Origin: Verrucomicrobiales bacterium
Lineage (GTDB): Bacteria; Verrucomicrobiota; Verrucomicrobiia; Limisphaerales; SXQI01
Reading direction: 5' to 3'
Length of the DNA: 6,118 bases
Assembly: GCA_028293365.1 (NCBI GenBank)
Contig: JAQGOX010000624.1
Coordinates: forward strand, 1 to 6,118
Shown here piece after piece: positions 1-6,118 of this stretch (positions within the stretch are counted from its first letter, which is position 1; each line of letters opens with the position of its first letter). The translations under genes and the position numbers were made by a program. The notes below the pieces were generated by a model. The model did not search any database. It was not told the DNA's origin and saw only the letters and a program-made list of their open reading frames with translations.

Positions 1-22
1 TCGTCCGATCGCTTTACCGGTC

Positions 23-58
23 GAGCGCACTGTGCCGATCCGAACTTTCCGCCAGGGT
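23..58 (+). repeat. Imperfect direct repeat, copy 1
   Basis: This 36-nt segment begins GAGCGCACTG and aligns with 242-276. I count about 32 identities over 35 aligned bases, with one single-base gap (extra T near 48) and mismatches at 33, 52 and 56. The first 25 bases match at 24 of 25 positions. The two copies lie 219 bp apart, in the same orientation, on either side of the nested inverted repeat. Origin is unknown: it could be a duplicated promoter or regulatory segment, or part of a dispersed intergenic repeat. Confidence 0.8.
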
Positions 59-128
59 ATCATTGTGGCAATCGAATGAGGATTAAATGCGCTCCACACC
101 GCGACTATGACGCACACGTCCGTAACGC

Positions 129-148
129 CCGCTGGCGCCGCCCAGCGG
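129..148. repeat. GC-rich hairpin, 7-bp stem
   Basis: CCGCTGG (129-135) pairs perfectly with CCAGCGG (142-148) across a 6-nt loop. No T-run follows on either strand, so it does not look like an intrinsic terminator. It overlaps the left outer arm of the larger inverted repeat, so both cannot form fully at once. The arm sequence CCGCTGG recurs in the loop of the second hairpin (188-194). Confidence 0.65.
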
Positions 149-178
149 TCGGCACCCTACCTCTCGAACGCACGGGTA

Positions 179-203
179 GCGAACGGACCGCTGGGCCGTT
201 CGC
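179..203. repeat. Hairpin, 8-bp stem
   Basis: GCGAACGG (179-186) pairs perfectly with CCGTTCGC (196-203) around a 9-nt loop. A second, partial partner for the right arm, CGAACG at 165-170, offers an alternative pairing. No adjacent T-run is seen, so termination is unlikely. This is the strongest single stem in the upstream region. Confidence 0.65.
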
Positions 204-241
204 ACGGGCGTAACGAAATTGTCCAATCACCCCGGCAGGTT

Positions 242-276
242 GAGCGCACTGAGCCGATCCGAACTTCCGGCAGCGT
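242..276 (+). repeat. Imperfect direct repeat, copy 2
   Basis: Second copy of the repeat at 23-58, same orientation, 35 nt, beginning GAGCGCACTG. It differs at 252 (A instead of T), 270 and 274, and lacks one T in the T-run. It starts 27 bases after the end of the nested inverted repeat. The pair could mark duplication or insertion of the intervening DNA, but the copies are too long and too diverged to be a fresh target-site duplication. Confidence 0.8.
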
Positions 277-460
277 GTGCGAAAGCCTTCGAGCCCGGAT
301 TTACTTTTACGTCCAGGAATCGATCGGCTGCTGCCAAGGCTTGTCCCGGCGACAAAGCGCGCTCCGCGGGCCTTCTCACCCACATTCAACCACACCTCGC
401 GATCCCTGCACAATAAACCTTGCTTGCGTCCGACCCGGAATTTACCTACTGCTATCCGCT

Positions 461-1231
461 ATGCGTCTTCTCGAAAATAAGTTAGGAATCGTTTTTGGCG
501 TCGCGAACAAGCGCTCAATCGCATGGGCAATCGCACAGGCCTGGCACAAAGCTGGTGCAAAACTGGCTTTTACGTATCAAGGCGAACGTCTGAAAGAAAA
601 TGTCGAGGAACTGGCCGGAACATTTGGAGCGGATACGCTCCTTATGCCGTGCGATGTCACCAAAGACGAGGAAATCGCGCGTGTCTTCAAAGAAACAGGC
701 GAGCGCTTCGGCAAATTACATTTAATGCTGCATTCGGTGGCGTTCGCCCCAAAAGATGCTCTCGAAGGTGAATTTGTTAACACAAGTCGCGAAGCTTTCC
801 GTATTGCCCATGATATCAGCGCCTACTCATTGGTCGCGCTTTCCAGAGGGGCTGCCCCGTTAATGACCGAGGGCGGAAGCATCGTTGCGATGACCTACTA
901 CGGATCCGAAAAAGTCGTGCCGCATTATAATGTCATGGGCGTGGCAAAGGCTTCTCTGGAGGCAAGCACCCGTTATCTGGCCTACGATCTCGGTCCCAGG
1001 AAAATCCGCGTTAATTGTATTAGCGCCGGTCCGGTCAATACACTCGCAGCGCGCGGTATTTCCGGGTTCACCGAAATGTTGAAGCATTATGAAGCCCATT
1101 CTCCGCTGAAACGCAACGTTTTGCCCGATGAATTGGGCGCTACCGGAACATTTCTAGGCAGCGACGGCGCGGCCGCGATTACCGGGCAAGTGCTTTACGT
1201 GGACAGCGGCTATCAAATCATGGGGATGTAA
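461..1231 (+). CDS. fabI: Enoyl-[acyl-carrier-protein] reductase (NADH-type, FabI)
   Basis: Catalyses the last step of each fatty-acid elongation cycle: NAD(P)H-dependent reduction of trans-2-enoyl-ACP in the cytoplasm. The 256-residue product is a divergent short-chain dehydrogenase/reductase of the usual FabI length. The N-terminal nucleotide-binding segment (residues 9-21) has the FabI-type spacing, followed by CDV at 64-66. The active-site residues Tyr146, Tyr156 and Lys163 fall at the same numbers as in E. coli FabI, within YNVMGVAKASLEAS. The substrate/cofactor loop ISAGPVNTLAA (187-197) and a C-terminal VDSGY complete the fold. The position equivalent to E. coli Gly93 is Ala94, as in many FabI proteins. 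I chose ATG 461 because it gives the family's standard N-terminus; the frame stays open back to 107, but that extension has no FabI character. No clear Shine-Dalgarno is visible. The sugar transporter begins 25 bp downstream without a terminator, so read-through is likely. Confidence 0.95.
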   Translation: MRLLENKLGIVFGVANKRSIAWAIAQAWHKAGAKLAFTYQGERLKENVEELAGTFGADTLLMPCDVTKDEEIARVFKETGERFGKLHLMLHSVAFAPKDALEGEFVNTSREAFRIAHDISAYSLVALSRGAAPLMTEGGSIVAMTYYGSEKVVPHYNVMGVAKASLEASTRYLAYDLGPRKIRVNCISAGPVNTLAARGISGFTEMLKHYEAHSPLKRNVLPDELGATGTFLGSDGAAAITGQVLYVDSGYQIMGM

Positions 1232-1256
1232 TGTTTTCGATCATCCCGATCCATTG

Positions 1257-2798
1257 ATGCCACAGACTGTCCCAAGCATCGAGCCGCCGCTGCTGACCCT
1301 TCGTGGCATCGAGAAGAGTTTCCCCGGCGTCAAAGCACTCGCGGGCGTTGATTTCACGCTGAACCGTCGCGAGATCCATGCACTCATGGGCGAGAATGGC
1401 GCAGGCAAATCGACCTTAATTAAAGTACTCACAGGAGTTTATCGGCGTGATTCAGGCACGATGCAGTTAGGCGGATCGGAAATCGACCCCCGCTCACCGC
1501 AGGATGCGCAACAAGCTGGCATCAGCACCGTTTACCAGGAAGTAAACCTCATTCCGCACCTTTCGGTTGCGGAAAATATAAGTCTCGGTCGCCAGCCAAA
1601 GCGCCTGGGATTTTTGCGCTGGGGTGAAATCGCGCAACGCGCGGAAAAAGCGATTGCCCGGCTGGATCTGAAACTGGATGTTCGCAAACCTCTTTCCTCG
1701 TGCTCGATTGCGGTACAGCAGTTAATCGCAATTGCGCGAGCGCTGGATACCGACGCCAGGGTTTTAATCCTGGATGAACCAACCTCGAGCCTCGATACGC
1801 GCGAGGTGGAACAACTTTTCGTTTTAATGCGAAAGTTGCGCGACCAGGGGCTCGGCATTGTATTCGTTACTCATTTCCTCGACCAGGTCTATGCGGTTTC
1901 TGATCGCATCACGATTTTGAGGAATGGTCAGCGCGTCGGCGATTATGCAGCGGTTGACCTCTCGCGGATTGAACTTATCTCGAAAATGATCGGAAAGGAT
2001 CTGTCCGAGGTGGAACGGGAATCGGGTGGCAAAGCAAAACCGCTGTCAACCGCGCGCGAAATCCTGGTTCAGGCAACAGGTCTAAAAAGGAAGGGAGCCG
2101 TCGAGAATGTCGACCTAACCATCCGCAAAGGAGAAGTCGTCGGCCTGGCCGGTTTGCTCGGATCCGGCCGCACCGAAACCGCACGCATCCTTTTTGGCAT
2201 CGACAAACCAGATGCCGGCAAAATAGAGATCGACGGTCATAAACGAGAATTGCGGAGTGCGCGGCAGGCGATTGCCCTTGGTTTTGGGTTTAGCTCAGAG
2301 GATCGGAAAACTGAAGGAATCATTCCGAACCTGTCCGTCCGCGAAAACATCATCCTGGTGTTGCAAGGCCAGCGCGGGTGGCTGCGGCTACTTTCCCGAA
2401 AGGAGCAGGAGGAGCTCGCCGCTAAATATATCGCGATGCTCAATATCGCAACCTCGGACGCCGAAAAACCAATCCGATTCCTCAGCGGGGGCAATCAGCA
2501 AAAGGCGCTCCTGGCGCGGTGGCTTGCATCGAAACCGCGCCTCTTGATTCTGGATGAACCGACCCGCGGGATTGACGTGGGTGCGAAATTCGAAATCCAG
2601 AAATTAATGCGATCGCTGACAAACGAAGGAATGTCGATTCTGTTTATCTCCTCTGAATTGGAGGAAGTCGTTCGCAGCAGCGATCGGGTCGTGATCTTAC
2701 GAGATCGCGCACGGATCGCGGAATTGGTCGGTGAAGAAATTTCGCAGGCGGCCATTCTGAGCAGCATTGCAGGAACCAATGAAAGCAGCCCCGAATGA
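1257..2798 (+). CDS. ytfR: Sugar (probably furanose) ABC transporter ATPase, YtfR/RbsA type
   Basis: Cytoplasmic ATPase that powers a sugar importer, 513 residues with two fused nucleotide-binding domains. Domain 1 has Walker A GENGAGKST (45-53), Q-loop Gln94, an atypical signature SIAVQQ (150-155), Walker B LILDEP (170-175) and H-loop His206. Domain 2 has a degenerate Walker A GLLGSGRTE (299-307, Lys replaced by Arg), EDRKTEG (348-354), a canonical LSGGNQQK signature (409-416), Walker B LILDEP (430-435) and Ser where the switch His would be. This asymmetry is normal for the RbsA/AraG/MglA class, where one composite site is catalytic. Stretches such as VYQEVNLI, FVTHFLDQVY, GLLGSGRTETA and QRGWLR match E. 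coli YtfR closely, favouring galactofuranose or a similar furanose over ribose. The start is ATG 1257; TTG 1254, directly before it, is possible. The stop overlaps the next start (ATGA). Confidence 0.92.
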   Translation: MPQTVPSIEPPLLTLRGIEKSFPGVKALAGVDFTLNRREIHALMGENGAGKSTLIKVLTGVYRRDSGTMQLGGSEIDPRSPQDAQQAGISTVYQEVNLIPHLSVAENISLGRQPKRLGFLRWGEIAQRAEKAIARLDLKLDVRKPLSSCSIAVQQLIAIARALDTDARVLILDEPTSSLDTREVEQLFVLMRKLRDQGLGIVFVTHFLDQVYAVSDRITILRNGQRVGDYAAVDLSRIELISKMIGKDLSEVERESGGKAKPLSTAREILVQATGLKRKGAVENVDLTIRKGEVVGLAGLLGSGRTETARILFGIDKPDAGKIEIDGHKRELRSARQAIALGFGFSSEDRKTEGIIPNLSVRENIILVLQGQRGWLRLLSRKEQEELAAKYIAMLNIATSDAEKPIRFLSGGNQQKALLARWLASKPRLLILDEPTRGIDVGAKFEIQKLMRSLTNEGMSILFISSELEEVVRSSDRVVILRDRARIAELVGEEISQAAILSSIAGTNESSPE

Positions 2799-3832
2799 AA
2801 GCTGCTTCCGATAATGCGCTTCAGCGCGAAAGTAAGGCACGCCGGCATAGCGAGGCGTGGCATCACCTAAAGTGGCCACTGATCGCGCTGGCGGTGGTGC
2901 TTCTGTTTAATTTTTTCTTCACCCCTCTTTTCTTTCACCTCGAAATGAAGGATGGGCGTATTTACGGGAGCCTTATAGATATCCTCAACCGGGCCGCGCC
3001 GGTGATGCTGCTTTCGCTCGGCATGACTATCGTGATCGCAACCGGCGGCGTGGATCTTTCCGTCGGAGCGGTTATGGCGATCGCGGGATCGATCGCGGCG
3101 TTGCTAATCACGAAAAGCAGCTATTCCTTTCTATCAATCGTGATCCTCACGGTATGCGCCTGCGCCGTTGCCGGAACCTGGAACGGCGTTCTGGTCGCCT
3201 ATGCCCAGGTGCAGCCAATCGTGGCCACGCTAATACTCATGGTGGCCGGACGCGGCATCGCCCAATTACTGACAAACGGCCAGATCATCACATTTGAAAA
3301 CCCGTCTTTCGCATTTTTTGGCGGAGGCACGTTTCTGGCATTGCCCTTTCCCATAACGATTGTAGCGGTAACCTTTGCAATCCTCTCTACGCTCGTGAAC
3401 CGCACCGCCGCCGGACTATTTATTGAAGCAGTTGGAGACAATGAGAAGGCAAGCAATTATTCCGGTATCAACACCCGCTTAGTGAAGCTGGCAGCTTATA
3501 CTCTTGGCGGCATCTGCGCCGGACTTGCCGGCTTGATCGTTGCTTCCGACATTAAGGCAGCGGACGCAAACAACGCCGGCCTTTATTTGGAACTGGATTC
3601 GATTTTGGCGGTCGTAGTTGGCGGCACGGCGCTTACAGGGGGTCGGTTTTTTCTCCTGAGCTCGCTGGCTGGCGCGCTGCTGATTCAGACTATTACCACC
3701 ACGATACTGACTCGGGCAATTCCGGTTGAATTTACACTCATCGTAAAAGCAGTCGTGATCATCATCGTTTGTTTGCTTCAATCGGAAGAGTTCCGAAAGA
3801 AAGCCCTTCAACTCGTCCGGAGAAAAAGTTGA
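2795..3832 (+). CDS. ytfT: Sugar ABC transporter permease, YtfT type
   Basis: Inner-membrane permease of the BPD_transp_2 (RbsC-like) family, one of two different subunits expected to form the translocation channel. It is 345 residues, close to E. coli YtfT. A basic N-terminus (about 1-26) precedes hydrophobic segments near 27-47, 68-86, 91-105, 112-136, 142-160, 181-201, 232-252, 268-300 and 313-328. Family motifs are ATGGVDLSVGA (82-92), the cytoplasmic coupling loop EAVGDNEKASNYSG (211-224), ADANNAG (256-262) and LDSILAVVVGGTALTGG (267-283). IDILNRAAPV (61-70) and IVATLILMVAGRG (142-154) resemble YtfT specifically. The start overlaps the ATPase stop by four bases (ATGA), indicating translational coupling, and the stop overlaps the next start (TGATG). 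Substrate is inferred from the ATPase and both permeases together, not from this subunit alone. Confidence 0.92.
   Translation: MKAASDNALQRESKARRHSEAWHHLKWPLIALAVVLLFNFFFTPLFFHLEMKDGRIYGSLIDILNRAAPVMLLSLGMTIVIATGGVDLSVGAVMAIAGSIAALLITKSSYSFLSIVILTVCACAVAGTWNGVLVAYAQVQPIVATLILMVAGRGIAQLLTNGQIITFENPSFAFFGGGTFLALPFPITIVAVTFAILSTLVNRTAAGLFIEAVGDNEKASNYSGINTRLVKLAAYTLGGICAGLAGLIVASDIKAADANNAGLYLELDSILAVVVGGTALTGGRFFLLSSLAGALLIQTITTTILTRAIPVEFTLIVKAVVIIIVCLLQSEEFRKKALQLVRRKS
3819..3823 (+). promoter_or_regulatory. Shine-Dalgarno for the second permease
   Basis: GGAGA lies 8 nt before ATG 3832, inside the end of the preceding permease gene. It is the clearest ribosome-binding site in the window and decides the start of the second permease in favour of ATG 3832 over the in-frame TTG at 3769, which would overlap the upstream gene by 64 bases. 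Confidence 0.7.
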
Positions 3833-4806
3833 TGCGTATTACGGCCAAACAGATTCCGATCATAGCCACGCTGGCGGTTTGCCTATTGCTTTATGGAACG
3901 GCGGCAATCGCATTTCACGATCGAGGTTTTTTTAGCGTTGGGGTTTTCGTCAATTTCTTCATCGATAACGCGATGCTGGGAATTGCATCGATCGGGATGA
4001 CGTTCGTGATTCTTTCGGGGGGCATTGATCTCTCGGTTGGGTCAGTGATTGGGTTGACCAGTATTTTTATCGCGAGTGCAATGGATCGTTACAAACTGCC
4101 ACCGATAGTGGCAATTTTTGTGGCACTTCTGGGCGGAACCGTGTTTGGCGGTGGAATGGGAGCAGTTATCCGCTACTTCGGATTGCCTCCATTTCTGGTT
4201 ACACTGGCGGGAATGTTCTTCGCGCGTGGTGCGGGATTTTTGCTTCACCTGGAGTCGGTTCCGATCGATCATCCGTTCTACAACGCGCTTTCCGAATTTC
4301 ATCTGGCTCTGGGCGGCGGAATCGAGCTGACTGCTTCGGCGCTAATCTTCCTCGCCACATTCATAATCGCTATTTACTTGGCGCAGTACACGCGATTTGG
4401 CCGGAACGTTTATGCTTTGGGCGGTAACGAGCAATCTGCGGTCCTGATGGGCCTGCCCACAGGTTCTGTTAAAATGAGGGTGTATGCACTCAGTGGATTT
4501 TGCTCCGCTCTCGCCGGTGTTGTTTACACATTGGGCCTTTCCGGGAATCCGAGCGCCGCCGTTGGGTTGGAACTGGACGCGATCGCCGCGGTCGTGATCG
4601 GAGGGACCCTGCTTACGGGCGGCGTCGGTTATGTCGCCGGCACTTTGCTTGGAGTATTGATTCTCGGGATTATTCAGACTGCGATCACCTTCCAGGGAAG
4701 TTTAAGTTCCTGGTGGACTAAAATAGCCATCGGAGTACTGCTCTTAATCTTCATTTTATTGCAACGCTTCGTTCAGACCCGCAAACTCCGAACCACCGCC
4801 TCATGA
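3832..4806 (+). CDS. yjfF: Sugar ABC transporter permease, YjfF type
   Basis: Second inner-membrane permease of the RbsC-like family, 324 residues (E. coli YjfF is of similar length). It should pair with the preceding YtfT-type subunit as a heterodimeric channel. Visible motifs are SGGIDLSVGS (62-71), the coupling-loop segment ALGGNEQSAVLMG (195-207), GLELDAIAAVVIGG (245-258) with LLTGGVG (260-266), and LSSWWTKIAIG (291-301). The last is very close to YjfF of E. coli and helps separate this subunit from generic ribose permeases. Hydrophobic segments run through 8-27, 47-64, 91-110, 119-139, 166-184, 218-236, 250-285 and 296-312. It starts at TGATG, overlapping the upstream stop by one base, behind a good Shine-Dalgarno. 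Its stop overlaps the hydrolase start by four bases (ATGA). Two distinct permeases with one double ATPase is the YtfR-YtfT-YjfF layout. Confidence 0.92.
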   Translation: MRITAKQIPIIATLAVCLLLYGTAAIAFHDRGFFSVGVFVNFFIDNAMLGIASIGMTFVILSGGIDLSVGSVIGLTSIFIASAMDRYKLPPIVAIFVALLGGTVFGGGMGAVIRYFGLPPFLVTLAGMFFARGAGFLLHLESVPIDHPFYNALSEFHLALGGGIELTASALIFLATFIIAIYLAQYTRFGRNVYALGGNEQSAVLMGLPTGSVKMRVYALSGFCSALAGVVYTLGLSGNPSAAVGLELDAIAAVVIGGTLLTGGVGYVAGTLLGVLILGIIQTAITFQGSLSSWWTKIAIGVLLLIFILLQRFVQTRKLRTTAS

Positions 4807-6118
4807 AAAATTATTTCCGACTTTTAACTGCTTGGGCTGCCCTTCTAACGCTGAGCGCCGTTGCGGGAGATGTCAGTTATTCCAATCCAGTCATTTCTGG
4901 CGATTATCCTGATCCATCGGTCATTCGCGTGGATAAAGATTATTGGGCGACGGCAACCACATCTGACTGGGCACCGCTCTTTCCATTGATGCATTCAACT
5001 GATTTGGTCAATTGGAAGCAGGTCGGCAATGTCTTTAAGAAACGACCCGACTGGGCGGTGGGAATGTTCTGGGCGCCGGAAATTTCACAATATCAGGGCA
5101 AATTTTTTGTCTATTACGTCGGACGCCAGCGTAACGGTCCATTGTCGATTGCCGTAGCAACTGCGGAGAAACCACAGGGGCCCTACACCGATCACGGGCC
5201 GATGATTGGACAGGATGCGGGATCAATCGATCCAGTGCCGATAACGGATGAGAAAGGCGCTCGCTATTTGGTGTGGAAAGAAGATGGAAACAGCCGCAAA
5301 CAACCGACACCGATTTGGGCACAAGAGCTTTCACCCGACGGCACAAAACTAATCGGCGAAATGCACGAACTCATCCGCAACGACGTGCCGTGGGAAGGCA
5401 ATCTGGTTGAGGGTGCGTTTGTGCTCAAACATGGCGATTATTTTTACATGTTCTATTCCGGAAACGCCTGTTGCGGGCGAGCATGCACGTATGGCCTCGG
5501 CGTCGCCCGTGCAAAAAAGCTGCTTGGCCCGTGGGAGAAGAATCCGGCAAATCCTGTCATAGAAGGCAATGATACCTGGAAATGTCCCGGCCACGGCAGC
5601 ATCGTGAGCGACCCGTCTGGGAATGATTATCTGATGTATCATGCCTACAGTGCGAAGGATTTTATTTACGTAGGCCGGCAGGCATTGCTGGATCGCGTCG
5701 AATGGCAGGAAAATGGATGGCCGCGTCTTGGCAATCGAACCCCCAGCATCTCAGCTCCCGCACCATTGAAAAAAACAGCAAAGCACGCGGAAAACCTTTT
5801 TTCCGACGACTTCCAGTCGAGAGAATTACGACCCGAATGGCAGTGGCCCCAGGCGAATGAGCCGGTCATTCGAAAAGCGAGTAATGGTGGTATTACCCTC
5901 AGCGCAAACAACGATCATTTGAACGATTCCATTGGTGCGGTGCTCGCGATCAAAACCACCTCGGGAAATTATATCGCAACCACTGAATTGAACCTGGAAA
6001 ATCTAACTTCGAATTCGAGTGCCGGATTGTCAGCCTATGGAGATCATGCGAATGCTCTGGGCGTCTCGATCAAAGGTGGCATTCTCTCGATTTGGAAACG
6101 GCAGAATAACAAAGAAGA
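4803..6118 (+). CDS. Secreted glycoside hydrolase family 43 enzyme (3' partial)
   Basis: Exported glycosidase; 438 residues are visible and the frame is open at the right edge. Residues 1-21 form a signal peptide (basic start, Leu/Ala core, likely cleavage after AVA at 21). The five-bladed propeller domain spans about 25-310: Asp37 in YPDPS (general base), Asp143 in SIDP (pKa modulator) and Glu203 in VEGA (general acid) match the GH43 triad, and His264 in GHGS fits the central metal-linked His. Cys223, Cys224, Cys228 and Cys261 may form disulfides. From about 331 (NLFSDDF) a second beta-rich domain begins, resembling the C-terminal lectin-like module of GH43 xylosidases/arabinofuranosidases; it is cut off. 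GH43 covers arabinofuranosidase, xylosidase, arabinanase and some galactofuranosidase activities, so exact specificity is open. There is no clear Shine-Dalgarno; the ATGA overlap with the YjfF-type gene implies coupled translation and a substrate shared with the transporter. Confidence 0.88.
   Translation, partial: MKNYFRLLTAWAALLTLSAVAGDVSYSNPVISGDYPDPSVIRVDKDYWATATTSDWAPLFPLMHSTDLVNWKQVGNVFKKRPDWAVGMFWAPEISQYQGKFFVYYVGRQRNGPLSIAVATAEKPQGPYTDHGPMIGQDAGSIDPVPITDEKGARYLVWKEDGNSRKQPTPIWAQELSPDGTKLIGEMHELIRNDVPWEGNLVEGAFVLKHGDYFYMFYSGNACCGRACTYGLGVARAKKLLGPWEKNPANPVIEGNDTWKCPGHGSIVSDPSGNDYLMYHAYSAKDFIYVGRQALLDRVEWQENGWPRLGNRTPSISAPAPLKKTAKHAENLFSDDFQSRELRPEWQWPQANEPVIRKASNGGITLSANNDHLNDSIGAVLAIKTTSGNYIATTELNLENLTSNSSAGLSAYGDHANALGVSIKGGILSIWKRQNNKE

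Larger units (their letters stand above)
121..215. repeat. Nested inverted repeat (MITE-like or structured RNA candidate)
   Basis: The outer arms CGTAACGCCCG (121-131) and CGGGCGTAACG (205-215) are complementary at 10 of 11 positions, the only mismatch being A124/A212. Inside lie a 7-bp hairpin (129-148), a 5-bp complement (157-161 with 175-179) and an 8-bp hairpin (179-203). The octamer CGCACGGG occurs twice (169-176, 201-208). Several pairings exclude each other, so the outer arms and inner hairpins could be alternative folds. No coding capacity or transposase is present. A non-autonomous mobile repeat, a REP-like palindromic element or a structured leader are all possible. Only the symmetry itself is directly observed. 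Confidence 0.55.
1..460. other. Gene-free, repeat-rich region upstream of fabI
   Basis: No convincing coding sequence is visible on either strand. The open frames here encode Arg/Ser/Pro-rich, low-complexity translations with no family resemblance. One of them is an in-frame upstream extension of fabI (107-460). What the region does hold is an imperfect direct repeat (23-58 and 242-276), a nested inverted repeat (121-215) with two GC-rich hairpins, and a less structured stretch (277-460) that should contain the fabI promoter. I see no tRNA, no convincing terminator with a T-run, and no strong -35/-10 pair. No end of an upstream gene can be recognised at the left edge. Confidence 0.7.

Noticed and set aside
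87..110. Seven-residue mini-ORF behind a GAGGA sequence, possible leader peptide
   Set aside because: The ribosome-site-like GAGGA (78-82) is 4 nt from the ATG, but so short an ORF is expected by chance, it is 350 bp from fabI, and it shows no attenuator codon bias.
340..360. Short imperfect stem around TTGTC/GACAA as a terminator
   Set aside because: Only about five continuous base pairs and no T-run on either strand.
105..413. Minus-strand open frame of 102 codons in the upstream region
   Set aside because: Arg/Ser/Gly-rich translation typical of GC-rich non-coding DNA, covering the inverted repeats, with no recognisable family.
420..452. Possible sigma-70 promoter for fabI (TTGCTT or TTGCGT with a weak -10)
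   Set aside because: The candidate -10 boxes (TACCTA, TACTGC) are poor matches, and several equally weak options exist.
107..460. In-frame 118-codon extension upstream of the fabI ATG
   Set aside because: The frame is open, but the translation is low-complexity, overlaps the repeats and hairpins, and has no FabI-like sequence. ATG 461 gives the standard FabI N-terminus with active-site numbering identical to E. coli.
734..751. Ala in place of E. coli FabI Gly93 as a triclosan-resistance signature
   Set aside because: Ala at this site is the normal residue in many FabI proteins, including triclosan-sensitive ones, so it does not predict resistance.
3769..3831. TTG start extending the YjfF-type permease by 21 residues
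   Set aside because: It would overlap the upstream gene by 64 bases and add a polar segment absent from the family. ATG 3832 has a good Shine-Dalgarno and a TGATG junction.

Overview
The window looks like chromosomal DNA from a Gram-negative, carbohydrate-degrading bacterium. GC content is moderate, and most starts lack a clear Shine-Dalgarno sequence. The protein style (FabI with a Met-Thr-Tyr-Tyr active-site strand, a secreted GH43 enzyme coupled to a sugar ABC transporter) would fit a soil or freshwater Verrucomicrobiota-like lineage. That placement is an impression and was not tested. All recognised genes lie on the + strand.

Layout: positions 1-460 hold no convincing gene. This stretch contains an imperfect ~36-bp direct repeat (23-58 and 242-276) that brackets a 95-bp nested inverted repeat (121-215) with two internal hairpins. 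fabI follows (461-1231), a complete enoyl-ACP reductase of fatty-acid synthesis with its Tyr/Tyr/Lys active site intact. After a 25-bp gap comes a tightly packed cluster: a double-domain sugar ABC ATPase (YtfR type), two membrane permeases (YtfT and YjfF types), and a secreted GH43 glycoside hydrolase that runs off the right edge. The last four genes are joined by stop/start overlaps (ATGA, TGATG, ATGA), so they are almost certainly one operon with translational coupling.

Working together: the three transporter proteins closely resemble the Escherichia coli YtfR-YtfT-YjfF galactofuranose importer, recognised from memory of those sequences. The expected periplasmic binding protein (YtfQ) is not in the window. 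The coupled GH43 enzyme has a signal peptide and the family's Asp/Asp/Glu catalytic triad. It probably releases a furanose such as L-arabinofuranose or D-galactofuranose, or a xylose, from a polysaccharide outside the inner membrane, and the transporter would then import it. The coupled hydrolase-transporter arrangement, the missing binding protein and the structured repeat upstream of fabI are the points most worth following up. No wholly new type of system is evident.
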